From Bettongia penicillata ogilbyi (Eukaryota > Chordata > Mammalia > Diprotodontia > Potoroidae): a DNA stretch of 64,000 nucleotides. Position 1 is the first letter of the stretch. Every line of letters begins with the position of its first letter. Below the pieces are notes generated by a model. That model was given only the letters and a program-made list of their open reading frames with translations, was not told the origin of the DNA and searched no databases. Below, piece by piece: positions 21,081-35,900 of the stretch. Location of the stretch: assembly GCA_023548195.1 (NCBI GenBank), contig JAJHZJ010000416.1:1124418-1188417 (forward strand). Direction: 5' to 3'. The position numbers were made by a program, and so were the translations under genes.

Positions 21081-21929
21081 TCCTTCTGCCCCTCATCTCT
21101 AAATTTTATTGGGAATGGTTTTGAATGAATTATGAAATGCACAGCTTACATAATCATTACACATATATTTGATCAGATACCTTTTTTCTTTTAAACACCC
21201 CTCCCCCACAAAAAAAAAAAGAATCATGGCCCCTGGATTTAACTTTTGAAAACTTTTGTCGCATCTTTGTAGCATTGTGATTGTATCCTATGCCTGCTTT
21301 TGAAAAGAAAATTAAATAAAAGGAATTGAGAAGTATGCATTTTCATACTTTTCCTGTGAAAATACAATTCTGGAATGCTTCAACTTCTTAAAGCTAACCA
21401 CAGGAATTTTCCTTCAGTGAAAGATGGGTGTAGCAGACATGCTTCTGATTTAGGTAATTAAATCCTAGCCAAATTAAATCAGGACTGTGCCTGGGAGTCA
21501 TGGAAAAATATAAATCAGAATTTTAGTCAAGAGCCCTTCTTCATGACCAAGCATTTTGGTGAGGTTTTTGTCTTGTCTTCTCTGATATATTTAAAATACT
21601 AGAAATACTTCATACATGACATTAATGGGGAAAGGAAGCTTGATCAGAAACTAATATATAGGGGTCCCACTAATTTGGATGCAAGTGGTTCTTAAAATTA
21701 CAAAGACAGCAATGGCAAATCCCCACAGGCATCAATTCTGTAGTTAGTAAATTCATCTCTGGACCATGGGTTCCTTACTTAGAGATCACAGAATTCACAG
21801 GGTGATTTAGTATTTACTTGTTTTGCAAACCCTGAAAGCTTAAAAATGCAGTAAGACTTCTCGAACACTGTATTTTAGTATAATTTATTGAAAACTGTTT
21901 TCATAGTATGCAGGAAACATCTTCAGAGC

Positions 21930-22075
21930 CAAGAGGACCTGAGTTCTGGCTCTGACACTTTACCCATGTGACCCTGAGAGCAAATCATGACTTCTGTGGA
22001 TCTTGCTTTCCTCAACTGTAAAATGAAGGAACTCTGAAATCTTTTCAAGTCCTAGATCTATGATTCCATGATTTT
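21930..22075 (+). repeat. MIR-type SINE relic
   Basis: gacctgagttctggctctga, ccatgtgaccctgagagc, cctcaactgtaaaatgaagg: the usual MIR core order on the plus strand. Confidence 0.65.
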
Positions 22076-23131
22076 CAGTGTTTTTTCTTCTTCCTGTCCA
22101 TTTCTAGTAGGTGTTTAGGGGTTTAGATATGTCTCTGTTATTTTTGTTTTGGTAGTTGTCAAAGTTCCTCCTTAATACCTCATCATTTTATCACACTAGG
22201 TCAACTCTTTATGCATTTTGCTGGCTAAAGTAACCATTGACTTGTACTGTGGAAATCCAACTAGAAGGAAGAATTCATTCATTTATTACTTTGTAATTAC
22301 AAAACATGTACAAATTTGCCTTCAGGGGAGAGGTAGTTTTTAATACAAGTAGTAATAACATGATTTAATTAAGAATAGAATAAGGCAAGAATGCCATTTC
22401 ATAAATGTCTAGTGAGATGTATTTTCCCTTTTTGGCCCCATCATACTATTCTGAAAAGGCTGACAATTATTTAAGCAGTTTAAAAAGTTAACCCTAACCA
22501 GAAGACTCAAGTCTTTCTGAAGTGCTTCACCATGACTGGGGCTCCCAAAGATTTGCCAACAATAAGCAAGCTTTGGCATGCCCTGCTAAGTTGGAAAATC
22601 TGAAGTATAGGCCACTTAACTGTGTGTCTGTCTTAGGGAGACAAGCTACTTAAGGGCAGAAGACCTGACCCATTGAGTGATAAAATTTTGTCACAAAATC
22701 TCTTAATGTCCACTAAATTATGGAGATAGTACCCATGCAGATTCTTGAAATGTATGTCATGACCCCTCTCCAGATATTCATGAAAGTTTTAAACCAGCCA
22801 GTGTTCAAAGTATGGATGTTTATTTTACATGTTAATTAAATTTAAACCTTGTTTTAAACAAAATTTTCATGCAAACAAGCAGTTAAAAGCAATGAGAAAT
22901 GTTCACACTTTATTCCACCTATTTTACTTAATTATAGGGTCAAATAAGAAGGAAAGGTATATATGATATATGGGAGTTGTGTCAAAATGGCAGCAGTGGA
23001 CATAGTAGGAAGAGCTCATGTTCAAATCTTTGAACCAGTCATTAACCCCCTGTGATTTAGTATGACCTGTATTCTATATTGTGTGTGTGTATACACATAT
23101 TCTATACTGATTCTAGCTTTTGTGTCAGTCA

Positions 23132-23137
23132 TTTATT
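23132..23137 (-). promoter_or_regulatory. Candidate SLC66A3 poly(A) signal
   Basis: AATAAA on the minus strand (TTTATT on plus), about 735 bases after the stop. Another lies at 22,909-22,914. Chosen by motif only, so the true 3' end is uncertain. Confidence 0.3.
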
Positions 23138-23484
23138 CTCCCCCCCTCACCTCCCCAGCTTTTTCAAACTGTGGAATCAATAAATTTCTTACTAGTTCTT
23201 TATCTTTGGTTATATCAATGCCCTTTTCTAGGTCATAAAATGAAAGTTCCCTTCCCTCTAAATCTTATGACCATGTATTTGTTTTCAAAAAACAAAAACT
23301 GATCTTGCCCAGCTACATTAGTTTTAAAATCCAGTTAAGATAATTGTATAAGTGTTCCTTCAAATATGAAACCAGGCACCATAATAGAATTGGCATGTGT
23401 AATTGCAAGTATAATCTCATCATCTTTTAGGAAATGACCAAGGAGATTTTTAATAACCAACAATTTGAGGCTAACGTGCTATGA

Positions 23485-23625
23485 TAGAAAGAACACTGGC
23501 CAAGGTGTCAAGCCACTATCTTGTCTAGTGTCATAACTTTTTCCTCTCTGTGCCTCAGTTTCTCTGCAAAAAGACAGATTTGGACTAGATAACCACTAAG
23601 ATCCCTTCTGGCTCTTAACAATCTG
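23485..23625 (+). repeat. MIR-type SINE relic in the SLC66A3 3' UTR region
   Basis: gaaagaacactggccaaggt, cttgtctagtgtcataac, tgcctcagtttctctgcaaa and ggactagataaccactaaga in MIR order. Confidence 0.6.
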
Positions 23626-23869
23626 AAATCTCTAGGATACAACTCCAGCTCACCCTTTTCAAGTCTCTTGTCCCACAGGTAAAATGAGAACAGCACATAC
23701 TTCCTAGCTTCAAGGCTGAAATGTCGAAAAATGTATTTAGATGGTAAAGTTGCCACACTTCCATTATCATACTGATTTTAATATCCAAATGACTTTGCTT
23801 CAGTCATGTTGGAGAAAGTAATTCTTTTTTGGTCCAGGTTGAGTTATATTTCATTCTGGGGATGCTCTG

Positions 23870-23961
23870 TTATTCATCTTTTGTAGTTGTTTTCCTATAG
23901 CGAAGTATTGTAGCTGTTACCCATATATTTAAAGCCAGCATGATCAGGAAACGGACAAGAA
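23870..23961 (-). CDS. SLC66A3: SLC66A3 exon 7 (last coding exon)
   Basis: The acceptor on the minus strand is GTATTTCAG. After completing a Val codon it encodes LVRFLIMLALNIWVTATILR then YRKTTTKDE and TAA. This is the last transmembrane helix followed by a short basic cytosolic tail, very close to the human C-terminus. Confidence 0.96.
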
Positions 23962-26900
23962 CTGAAATACAAAAATAATGTTAAATATTAACAGAACTGA
24001 AATACAAAAATGTTGGATATGAACTTTTAAATGGAAGACAAAATCACGTCCAGGGAAATGAAGTCATGTTGTGATGGTTGAGCCATGACAAAATCATCCA
24101 CCAGCCCCAACTTGGACCACAAATTTTCAAAACAAAAAAAAATATTAAGCTGAAAAGATTTCAGATGTGGAAGCTTAAGGAATATACAGCTACTCTGATT
24201 TTTTATTCTTTAGAGGGTGTAGGTGCCTTTAAAACCTTCATCCCCAGTAAAGGGGTTTTTGCATATGAGCAAACAGACCTAGAAGTTAAGTTACTTGTCC
24301 ATGGTTAAAGAAACAGAGATCTGAGATTCACATCTATGTTCTCTGATCTTAAAGCCAACACATCACCATGATGCTGATTCTTCTCTACATGCTAGAGAAC
24401 ACAAACCCAGTATGAGGAGGAAAAGGAAAGACTAGATGGCTGGTCAAGCTCTCAATTCACTTCCTTCTGCAAAGTGCACACTACCCTGAGGAAGAGGAGG
24501 AGGATACCAGTGAGCTTCATCAGATTTAGAGCTGGAATGCACCTTAGAGATAATCTAGGAAATCCTTCCGTTTTACAAATGAAAAAGTATTGCAAGAGGT
24601 TTTATCTCTAGCTGGGAGCACATCCTTTTTAGTCCTGCCTTTTAATACATGAACCAGTAGCAACTGTTTACGATCAAGGAAAAGATGACCCTGTTTACTA
24701 ATTTCTAAAGTATACAGCAAACCCACACGAGCTAACAAACACCAGAGAGAGTAGTTCACATGCAGTCAAAACAAACACCCCACCCTTCACCCCTCAGTCT
24801 AGATTACAGAGTAATTATGGTGTTACAGGGTTACACAGAGTATGTGTGATTATCTTATGAAATGAAAGGTTAAGTGTGCATCGGAGAAAAGCCAGAGGAG
24901 AGTATGCTTACCTCTAAGTTTACTTACCCATAAGATCCTGTGAGGTCATTAAAGTTGTTACTACTCTTGCTATAAGTTAAAAAGTAATCAAAGTTACTAC
25001 TCCATCTTTGCAATATTTTTATAACATGCAAATTATGTTAATATATCAAGAACAACTTGGTTAAAATCTGGAAAGGACCTTAGAGATCATGTAGTCTGCA
25101 ATGTTTCCCCTCCCCTGCCAGTTTTTCAGAAGATAAAACTGAGCTTAAAGTTTTAACAACAGCTGACATTGATCCTGTGAGCATGCAAAGCTCATTTAAG
25201 TCTTACGAGTAGCCTGCAGAGTTAATGTAAAACATAGTATTATCCCTGTTTTACAGATGAGAATAGTAAAGTTCAGATGTGTTAAGTGATTTGCCCAATC
25301 ACAGAGCTAAAAAGTAGCAGAAATGAGATTTGAATACATGGCTTCCAGATTCCCAGTCCCACCACACTCTTGTATACAAGTGCTCTGCAAAATGTTCTAA
25401 GCCAAATTGGGAAGCGGCTTTCCTTGAATACCCACCTTCATAGAGTGGAATCACAGAACATTTGAAATGAACTCTTCCACTTAATCTTTGAACAAGCCAG
25501 TAACTTTTGCAATTATATGTGCTCTTGTACTAACTCTGCATTTAATTCTCTGGTGTCTTTCTGGTGCAGAGATGAAGTCTTGTTCATTGATGGACCAATT
25601 CTAGCATCTAAGAGCCACCTTTTGAGAGTTTAGTGTCACCACAAGACTAGTCACATGGGGCCATGGCAACTTACAAAACTATTAAGTCAGAGAAATAGGA
25701 CAGCAGTGAAAGAAGCTCTTCCACACCAATGAAATCACAGACTCTTAAAGAATATTTAAAATATCTCCTCAAAGACAGAAATGAAGCCTTTTATTCCAAA
25801 CCTAATCCAATACCTTGAAGTTCACTGCACAGGGAAAGTGACAAGCAAAATGCTGACTGAAGGATTCAAAACCCAAACTCAATTTGCTAGTCACTTTCCA
25901 GGTGGGGTAATTCTCTCACCCAGGTATAGAGTTTTTACTTCCTCTTAGAAGGAGAATATGGAACCCAGACAAGGTTGCATATAATGCCAATGAACTGAAC
26001 AGAGTAGCACCAACAAACTATTTGCTTACTCTTTGGCATAAGGACACTGGAAATTTTGTATTTTACAATCCTGACAGTCATTTAAGAAAGCCTAATCCAT
26101 TGCAAGAAAAGTAATAATAAAGTTGCTGTGTAGCATAATTTGCATAATGCTTTATGAAGTGCTTTAAACCATTTTAAAGATGGGGGAAGCTGAGGTACAA
26201 AGAGGGCTGGGGGTGGAGGAATGAGTTACACAAAGTCCCCCATAGTAATTCATAGGCTGGAACTGGAGTCTAATGATACCAAAGTTAACACTTTTTCCAT
26301 TATACCATGACTGGTTCATTTTCAAATCCTAACTTTAGTCTCCAGTTTTATCTCCAGTTCACCATCACTCATTCAGCAACTAGTTACTGATCACCCAATT
26401 AATGAGAAGTCTAAAGTAGCAAAAAGAGAACATGATGGGTTTCAGACCTGGTTCCACTCTGTGACATATCCTTAACAGCTTGGACAAGAAGTCTTAAAAT
26501 TCCTGTTTCTTCTATAAAATGGGGATGGTGTTTGTCCTGGATCTTTCACAGGGTAAAGATAGGAAGTTACCTTGTAAGCTTTTAAGGCCCCACAGATTTC
26601 TGTAAGCTATCATCATGGTGAACCCAGTACTGCTGAGGATAGAGAAAGTGTAAAATATGCTCCCTGCCTTCAAAGAGATTATAAATGACCCAAATCACAA
26701 ATTTCTCTAAGATAAATGATCTAGCAGTAGTAATTTGTAATTGACAATTTGAAGGATGTTTTAACAATATGTTCATTCTGTTCAAAAATCTTCTAATTTA
26801 CAAGCAATACAAATATTACCATTGATGATGCATGTAAGGGACTAGCCTAAGGTTACATAGGTAGGACAAGGGTGGGGAACCTGTAGCCACAAGGACACAT

Positions 26901-29900
26901 GTGGCCCTCTAGGTCCTCAAGTGCAGCTCTTTGAATCCAAATGTCACAGAACAAATCCCCTTAATAAAAAGTTAAGTTCTATAAAACTTAGACTCAGTCA
27001 AAAGGTCACACCCAGGGACCTGGAAAGGACATATGGACATGTGACCTCAAGGTCGCAGGTTCTTCACCCCTGGGTTAGGATCACAACCCTGAACTAAGCC
27101 CAAGCTCTAACTGCGATACCATCTTGACTTTCTAAAGTCAGTCAACTATTTAAAGACACTGAATTTTAGGAAGAAATTTTCATGACATTATTCAGAGAAA
27201 CCACACAGGATAATTAATATTGGGCCAGATCTTTGAAGGGAAGAATGTTGTTAAACCATTTTATCTTGTTGCCAGAAAACAGCAAAATCCTGCATAACAG
27301 AATTTCCCAAACTCTTTTGGCTTTGGAAGACTTCTGGACTTGGTCTACACAGGAGAGATTCATTCCTAAGTGCCGGTCTGGGACCTCTGTGGGGTTACTC
27401 ATCACTTCTACAGAGAGAAAGTTGAGCGAGGAAGTTTTTGAAACAAAGAGGTCTGCTTTCAGAAGGGAAAACTCTGCCTTTAATGATTAATTTTTTATGT
27501 TGACATAATCAGTTAATAGTGGGCCTGGTAGAGAGGACAGGGCCTGGAGTCAGGGAGAGAAATTAAACTTGAGACACTTACTAGCTGTGTGACCCTGGAC
27601 ATCACTGCACCCTGTTTGCCTCAGTTTCCTCATCTGTAAAATGAGCTGGAGAAGGAAATGGCAAACCACTCCAGGATCTTTGCCAAGAAAACCCCAAATG
27701 GGGTCACGGAGAGTCAGACTGGAACAACAACCTTCAGAGTCAATATTCTAGAGGGGGAAATATTGCTAGAGCCTCAATATTGACTCCAAGAGTGCAAACC
27801 AGAGTTCCTATTTTAGTAAATATTCTTTAAGGCAAAAAAGGTAGCTTGCATGCTATCAGCCTGTCAGTACATAATGTGGTTTACATGCCCTGAGCACAAA
27901 GCTCTCATATAGCTGGGTTTTACTTCTAAACAGACAGCATGAGTACGTGAAGGAGAGAGGCTGATGTAGTCAAATCCCACCTTAGCTACTACTACATACT
28001 AGCTGTCTGTCCCTAGGTAAGTTATTTAACCTCTCTCAATTTCCTGAGCCTCAGTTTTTCTGAACTACAAAATAGGTAATAATGGCCAACTACTTCCCAG
28101 AGTGTTGTGAAAATCAAATAAATAAGTTATATGAAGCACTTTGCAAATCTCATAGTGTTATAACCTATAATGGTTATATCTTACATAGTATATATTTCAC
28201 TACCATGATATTAACAGTATATGTTTATTATTCCTAAGACTTTACCAAACTCAGAAGCACACTGTTCTTGCCCCTGCCCCCCTTCCTTACTTGCACAAGT
28301 ATACGCAGACATGCTCCAGGTCAGGGCACTCACTGCGCCAGAATCTCTTGCTTCCCACAAGTACTGGAGCTGGGCAAACTTGCTGGCAGCACTAGTAAAG
28401 GTGCATAAATTCTGTTTCAGAGAAAAGGGGAAAGAGTCAAAGTCAAGATCTAGTTTGTTGCCAACAGCTAACCAAGCATGAGAGTCTAGATTTCTTTTCA
28501 AATGACAGGCACACTATGTGAGGTCAGAACCTCCAGGTGGTTTAATCCCAAATGTTGGGAAATAAAAACGTCAGAACAGAGATTGTTTCATTCTTTGTAT
28601 TTGTCTCCCCATTGTCTATTACAGGGTCTGACCTGTAGTAGGCCCATAATTGGGCCCAAATAATGAAATGGATACCTTTTAAAACTTAGTTACTGAATGG
28701 TACCTGAGGTACCAAGAGGTGGCCAAGGTCAACTTTTTAAAGCCAGGTATTCTGGAATCAGGTGACAGGTTCAAATTCTCAGGTCTACTTGTTCCCTGTA
28801 TAACCATGGACAAGTCATTCCATTTATCAGGCTTTTTTTAAAAAAATATTCAAAAGGAGAAAGAAAAGGCCTCTTAAGGTTAGAAATAAGAAATGGTCTC
28901 AGTGTTAGTCTCTTTTTCCTCTCTCTAAATCCAGTGCCCTGCATCCTACACCACAATTTCCTTCCCCCACCATTTCATTGTATAGAGGCCAATGAGATCC
29001 AGAGTCCCTGGAGTTGCCTATATTCACAGGGCAGAACCTAGAATTAAAGAAACCTAGGTCTCCTACCATTGGGAGTAAGCATACATCATAAGCATTGCTT
29101 AAAATGTGATACTTCTAAGTACTCACAAAGGCATAATGTAGACATACACCTAACCAGCCAAGGCAACTGGGTCATTTTTTTTTAAATCAGGGTATGAAAA
29201 TTTAGAAAACAAATCATAATTACTGTAATAATGAATACTCTCTCTTGCTCAACTAGATATCTTAATTACATCTGCTATTCTTTTCACATCATGAATTATA
29301 AAGTTAATCTAAAGGCACTTTCACATCACTTATCCCAGGCACAATGCTGTCCTGGTGCCAGCTCTGATAATATTATTGATGTGAAGCACTTAAAATAACT
29401 TCTATTGATGCCCCATTGTGGCATGGAAGTGTTCTCAAGGGCCACCATACCAGCAAAACACAAAAGTTTGGCAAGTCTTAGCCAACTAGAAGAGCTTCAG
29501 ATATAGAATGTGCAAAACCTAGCACCCTAAGTAAGGTGTGGAGAGGTTCATTACCAGAAAGAAGGCTGGCTAGCAGAGGGTCTTTGGGGGAGGAATATGA
29601 AGGGTGGGGAGAGACAATAACTCAGAGATGGTCTACTACCACTTACAGTGGAGTTATGAAAGAAATACTAATATCCCTGTAGTAATTACAGAAGCACTTA
29701 AAAAAACAGTAATAACAGTTCATATTTACCCAGTACTTCTTAAATTGCATTTCATACATTACCTCATAGGATTCTCCCAACATGCCAAGAAGGTTGATTA
29801 TATCCTTACTATTCAACCAGTTAACACCAACTTTGTGCCAAACACAGTGCTAGGCACTTGGGATACAAAGATACAAGTTTCTGCCTTCAGTGGGGATGAC

Positions 29901-32900
29901 AGCTATACCTAAATAAACATATGTATACAAAACAGATGCAAAGTAACTTAGGGGGAGAGGAAGGGCACTAGGCAACCTTGATCCGGAAAGGCATGTGGCA
30001 GAAGATGGCAACTGAACTGAGTCTTGAAGTCTAAGGTTTCAAAAATGTGGCAGTAAGGAAGGTGTATCTGTTTTCCAGGCAAGGAGGAGAGCCAGAGCAA
30101 AAACTTGGATGGGAAAGTGAGAGTGAGGAGAGTGACTTGGCCAAGATGACCCAACAAATGACAGAGCAAGGCCTGGAAACCAGGTCTCCTGACTCCAAGT
30201 CGTGTTTTTTCCACACTGCCTTAAGTGCCACTGAGCCAAATAAGATTAAGAAAATAAGATGCTCCAGGCATCATTAATTCCCAAATTACTTAGATTGACT
30301 ATCAGGGAATGTTAGTACTGGGTAGGACCTTTATAATTAGGCAATCAAAATCCTGCACCTTATTGTAATGAAAATCCAAAGAGAAATGAGAAGGCAGAAA
30401 TAGAAAAAAAGTCTGGGTCTACCCAATAATGGGCAAACATACTGTCAACAAACATCCCAAGAGTCTTGGGTGTGGTGAGCAGGGGGGTAGGAGTATCATC
30501 AATTTAGTGAGTGGCCCTTTTCTCCTTGGATTAGGTCAGAGTGTTGAAGGACAATTTTCCTATCAGTAAAATCATACTCCCTTTTGTCAAGAGTAAATTG
30601 CCAGATCATCCCAAGGGAAGAAAATGGTTTTTTGCCATTCTTTGTTCACCAATAGGTCCTATATATGACAAGTAGCCTGGTCTAGTGGACAGAATACTAG
30701 ATTCAGAACTGGAAGACATGGGTTAGTGACCTGCTCTGACACTTTCTAGTTTTATGACTCCCAGCAAGCCACAGAGCCCCAGTTGCCTTGTCTGGTAACA
30801 ATTTGCACTACCAACTCACAAAGCTGTGAGGAAAATGACTTTTTAAACCTTAAATTTATATAAAGTTGGAATTATTTGTAATGGCTAGAAAGCTAGAGAC
30901 AAACTTGCATTGATTGGAGAACCATGGAACAAACTGTGGTAAGTAAATATAATGGGGTTATTATTACACCGTGAGAAATGGGAGACTTGGAAGGCACAGT
31001 GAAATATATAGTTATCCCTGCCACGGTGAGGGTTAGCTTGCTGCTGCAACCTGGAGAATTCCCATAAAATTTTGGGGCCCTCCCTTTATACCAGAGAAGA
31101 AGTAGGAATTATTATGGTATTAAAAGATAAAACATGTTGATATTATAAAACACTATACTATATTTTATGTATTTCTGAGTTTCTAAACTTTTCTATCATC
31201 TGCAGACCTGGGTGTGTTGTCTGTGGCTTCCACAAAACCCCCCCAAAATTCCCATTTAATTTCTTATGCCAACCCATGAAATAGCAATGGAGATGGTTGT
31301 GATGTGGAAGTGATAACTGTAACAGATAAAATCCCAGCCTTGGGGGTCTGTATGATCATCTACTTACTTTGAGAACTAGTTTCCTTCAGCTGTCCCCTAG
31401 ATAAAAAGCCCTCCTAGCTGACAGTGCTTCCCCTCAAAACAATTACCATATGTGTGTATGTATGTATGTGTATGTGTGTATATATATGCACGTATTGTTG
31501 TCCTACACAGAGAGCTCAAAAGGCACTGTTTGATCACTGTTCTTGTATTCCCCAGAGTCTACCACTGGTACATCATAGGTGCTTAATAAATGCTTGTTGA
31601 TTAACATCTTAGTGCCCTCTGGCAATTCTCATAAGACTCACAGACAAATTGCTAATACCTATGAAATCACAGGTTTAAACCAAAAAGTGGGAGGAACACT
31701 TGTATGAGATGATGTAAAGCACAATCAAAATAATATCCACAGCAGTTACAAATGTAGGAAGAGCAGCAAAGCTTAGCTAAATCCACAAGGAAGAGAAGTA
31801 CATAAGGATAACACTGCTAATTTATATCCATTTTAAAAGAAAATGAAAAAACTTATAGAATATATAAAAATAAAATTTTTAATTTCATATAAATTGCTTT
31901 ACTATCTTACTCATGTTTTCTTTTGCTCTTGTTTGTATATTTCAATATTTGTGTTCACTGGCAAATCTAAAGTATAATTTTTAAAAATTAATTTTAGCAG
32001 TTAACAGTTTGCAACTGTTGCTGAAAACCTGCAGCCCATAAGAGTAAGCATGAAGCTATATACTTATAGCTATTTACTGGCCCCATTACATGTTCTGTAT
32101 AGAATTCAATCTCTGCCAATTGGCACTAAGGCTTCAAAAATCAGAATCTACTCTAAATCAGGGCCTAGAAGACATGCATCTGGGTTATGATGAGACCTAC
32201 TGTAGTGACACTGTCCAATCCATTTCTATTTAGGATATACTACTTTAAGAATTTGTGAAATCTAAAATGCAGTATCTGAGAAAAAAGTTTTGAAATGGTG
32301 ACTAGGTTCCTAGAGAAATCCATAAAAACATAGTTTGTCTCATAACAAGTTCTGATGATGCAATGTTTCTATTAAAAAATGAATTCTGTAATGCTTAGAA
32401 AGCACCATCTTTAAAAAAAAAAGGAAGCAGGAGCATTTGGCAAAGACATTTAAACGACAAGAAGAAGAATTCATAGCATCTATATAGAACTTGTTTTTTT
32501 TTAAGGACTTTCCCATCAGTTACTTTATAGTAGATACTCAATAACTGTTGATTATGACAATGGAAGTTTGAGATAAACAAACATTTTCAGAGAGATGAAA
32601 AACTTACCATTGCCAAGTCTGTTACCCACTTTTGAAGAGTCAAGATGTACCATCCACCGAGCAATCTGTCAGACTGTTAAATTACACAACAGCAGCATAT
32701 GGTTTGTGACAGTATCACGACAACCACTCAATCAACCCAAGAGTAATCAAATCACACATCGTCACTGGAAAGGACACTGCCCAGTGGCTCTGTACACAAT
32801 CTCTGTGATTGCCTTGATAAAGCTCCCATTTTTTTCCAGGCCACCACTTCCCAATATGTGCTCTATTCCATTAGAATGTCAACTCCTTGAGTGAATAAAT

Positions 32901-35900
32901 GGGGGGGGGGAGAATACATTTATTAAGTTCCTATTTTTCAAGCACTGTGGTAAGGCAAAGGATCCTTTCCCCTTGAAGATTACCTTGTATCTACTTTGTA
33001 GCGGTTGTAATTATGTGCTTCCGCCTTAAAAGTATAAGCTTTGACTTTGTATCCCTGGGTCTTAGCACTGTGCCTGGCACATACCAAGTATTTAATAAAC
33101 CAACCCAGAGCCTCCAATACAAAATTTTTGCCTTCCAAACCAAAATAAAGCAAAAGTTGTGTATTATGGTTATTTGTTTCTAATCCTATCCTGGAACAGA
33201 AGTTCCAAATGGGGACCAGGAAGGCAGGATGGAGCAGTGGAAAGAGCATTTGCTCTGAAGTCAGAGGTCTTTAACTCAAATCCTGCCTCTGATTTTCACC
33301 CCCTGTGCACTCTTACTTGGGGCAAGTAAGTTGACCTTTTTGAGCCTCATGCTTCCACTGGAAAATGGGGAATGACAGTGAACTAATGGTCTCTGAGATC
33401 TATTTCTGCTCCAGAGTTATAATCCTATGATCCTCAATTGGATTGTAAATTCCATGTGGAGAAGTAAAATATCCTCACAGAGTGTAAAAAATGCTAAATA
33501 AATGACAAAAGGATAGGACAAACAGTTCCCAAAAGAATTACAAACATGAAAGAATGTTTCAAAAGCACTGATAAGAGAAACAAAAAACTGTACATCTCTG
33601 AGGTTTTACATTACACCCAGAAAATTGGCAATGATAACAAGATAGGAATAGTTGGCACTGGCGGGGGCCGGGAGGGAGAGGAGTGTTATGGGAAGACAGG
33701 CACACTGAGGCTTTGGTGGTGGAACAATGAGTTGGTACAGCCATTCTGGCAAATTCTTAACTGCAAAAGAAAGTAACTACTCTGTCCATACCCTCTGACC
33801 CTGATATTCCACCATTAAGCATATATTTCATAGAAGTCAAATGACAAAAAGGTCCCATATAACAGTAAAATATTTATTGCAGTTCTTTTTGTAGCAGTAA
33901 AGAACTGGAAACAAAGGAGATGCCCAAACTCTCATACATGAATGTGATGGACTGTTCCTATGTTGTAAGAAACATTAATATAGAGAAACATGGAAAAAGA
34001 CTTAAATGTACTAATGCAAAGAGAATAAAGACAACCAGGAAAACCACACATTTTATCAAGACTAGGTCTTGCCTATCCTCCTGAGACAGGAAATGTAGCA
34101 GCCACTCAGAGCCAGACTCACACCGACCAATAATAATGAGTAATAGCCAACATTTGAGTAGTGCCTACTGTATACATGCAAGGCACCCCACTAAGCACTT
34201 CACAATTATCTCATTTGATCCTCACAAAACCCCCAGGATAGGTGCTAGTATTACCCTCATTTTGCAGATGAGAAACTGAGGCAAACACATTAAATGACTT
34301 GCCAAGGGTCAGACCACTGGGAAGTATTAGATGCCATATTTGAACTCAAGTCCTCCTGACTCTACGTCTGGCACTTTGTCCACGGTGCCATCTCACTGCC
34401 CAGGTCGACAGAAAAGTTGACCTGATCCATTTCCCGACCTGGTGGCCCTCCCCAGAGGCACTCGCTACATTGGTACCAGACTTAGTGTGGACACCCCTTT
34501 GGAGTTAGCCCCACTGCAGCTCAGAAATACAGAATTCCAATGATTTCTCTAGCCTTTTCCTCTCCCAGGAAGCAAGGATTAGATTACGATGTGCCCCCCC
34601 ATAACCGGCAGGAAAAATAACATATACAATGACTACAAAAATGTGGATGGACAGAACACCACCAAAACAAGTGAAATGAAATGTTGTGAAAGTATAGGGC
34701 CATGCCTGACCCTAAAAAAGTGATGTGAGGAAGCATTTTTCCCCTCCCATTTGCACATGTCTGGGTGCACAGGCACAGACGGTTACATAGGACATCAGAT
34801 TTTTTGTTAAGTTTTTTCTGCCTTCCTCTTAAATTTTTTTATTATAAATGACGTTGCTCTGGGAGCAGGCAGAGAGATACAGTGGAAAACTTAAGTGATA
34901 TCAAAACAAATGCTATCATTAAAAAAGATTTTTTTTTAAGTACACCAGCTCTAGAGTCGGAGAACCTAGGTTTAAATTTCACCTTTAACAGTGTCAATCT
35001 GTGAAGCCCAGGGGAGATTTACTTAACAACTTTGAGTCTCTTTCTTTGTCAAATGATGGGGTTGGCCTCTGAGGTCTCTTCCAGCCCGAAATCTGTGATT
35101 TGAGAACAATGTCTACACCTGGTACCTTTCCCACTACCTAGCAAGGCAGGTGCTTAACAAATGTTTTGGAATGTATCAACAAAAACAATCTGACCAATAA
35201 AATTCTCCTCCTCCTCTCACTATGGGTAGGGCACTACATTCTGGTGCCCAGGAAGATGGAGTAACCCGCCGAGGGTTACACAAAGGGTTAGTAACAGTAT
35301 ACTCTCTGAACTCTTCCTCACTCCCAATCCAGTTTTCTCTCCATCATCTCATGTTGTGTCTTAACGTTAGGCTGCATCTACGAAGACACTCATTTAGCAT
35401 TTCTCATTTAGAAAAGACAAAGGATGATTTTAGTAAACACCTACTCAAGAGGATGAAAACAAGAACCTTTTATACATGCACTACTTTTCTACTGCTAATT
35501 TTACATTATTAAAAGTAACTGGAATGAAGGGGGTGCAAATAAAGGGTAAGAGGGCAGCTACTGTGCTAAGTGCTTTACAAATGTTACTATGACTTAGCAA
35601 TTCCTGAATTAAAGAGACATTATGCCTATTTTAAAGGCCACCCCATAGCAGCAGTAAAGCATTCTATTTTCCCCTCTTCCCCACCCTGGCCAATGTAAAA
35701 AACAGTTGTGTTCTGTAAATGTTGATGAATATGGAGGCATCCCAATAAATGGGATACTTTGTGGGATACTGATGGATCTACTAATGGGTCAGATCCAGGC
35801 AGCCTACCTCCTCCACATGGTGACATAAACCTCCAAATCTAATTTCTGGCAATGCTGTCAATAGTCACATCCTCGTATTATAATAATGGTAGATCCCAAT

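Larger units (their letters stand above)
19850..23100. other. Spacer between the convergent ROCK2 and SLC66A3 3' ends
   Basis: No coding exon is seen. It holds two plus-strand MIR-type SINE relics (about 20,861-21,080 and 21,930-22,075) and AT-rich unique sequence. Either gene's 3' UTR may extend into it. Confidence 0.6.
28412..32607 (-). other. SLC66A3 intron 4
   Basis: A 4.2-kb intron. It holds MIR traces at about 28,730-28,830 and 30,665-30,845, an L2/MIR block at 29,790-30,245, an L1 3' fragment at 30,855-31,060, a TATG/TG microsatellite at 31,445-31,490 and an L2 tail at 31,560-31,605. Confidence 0.7.
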
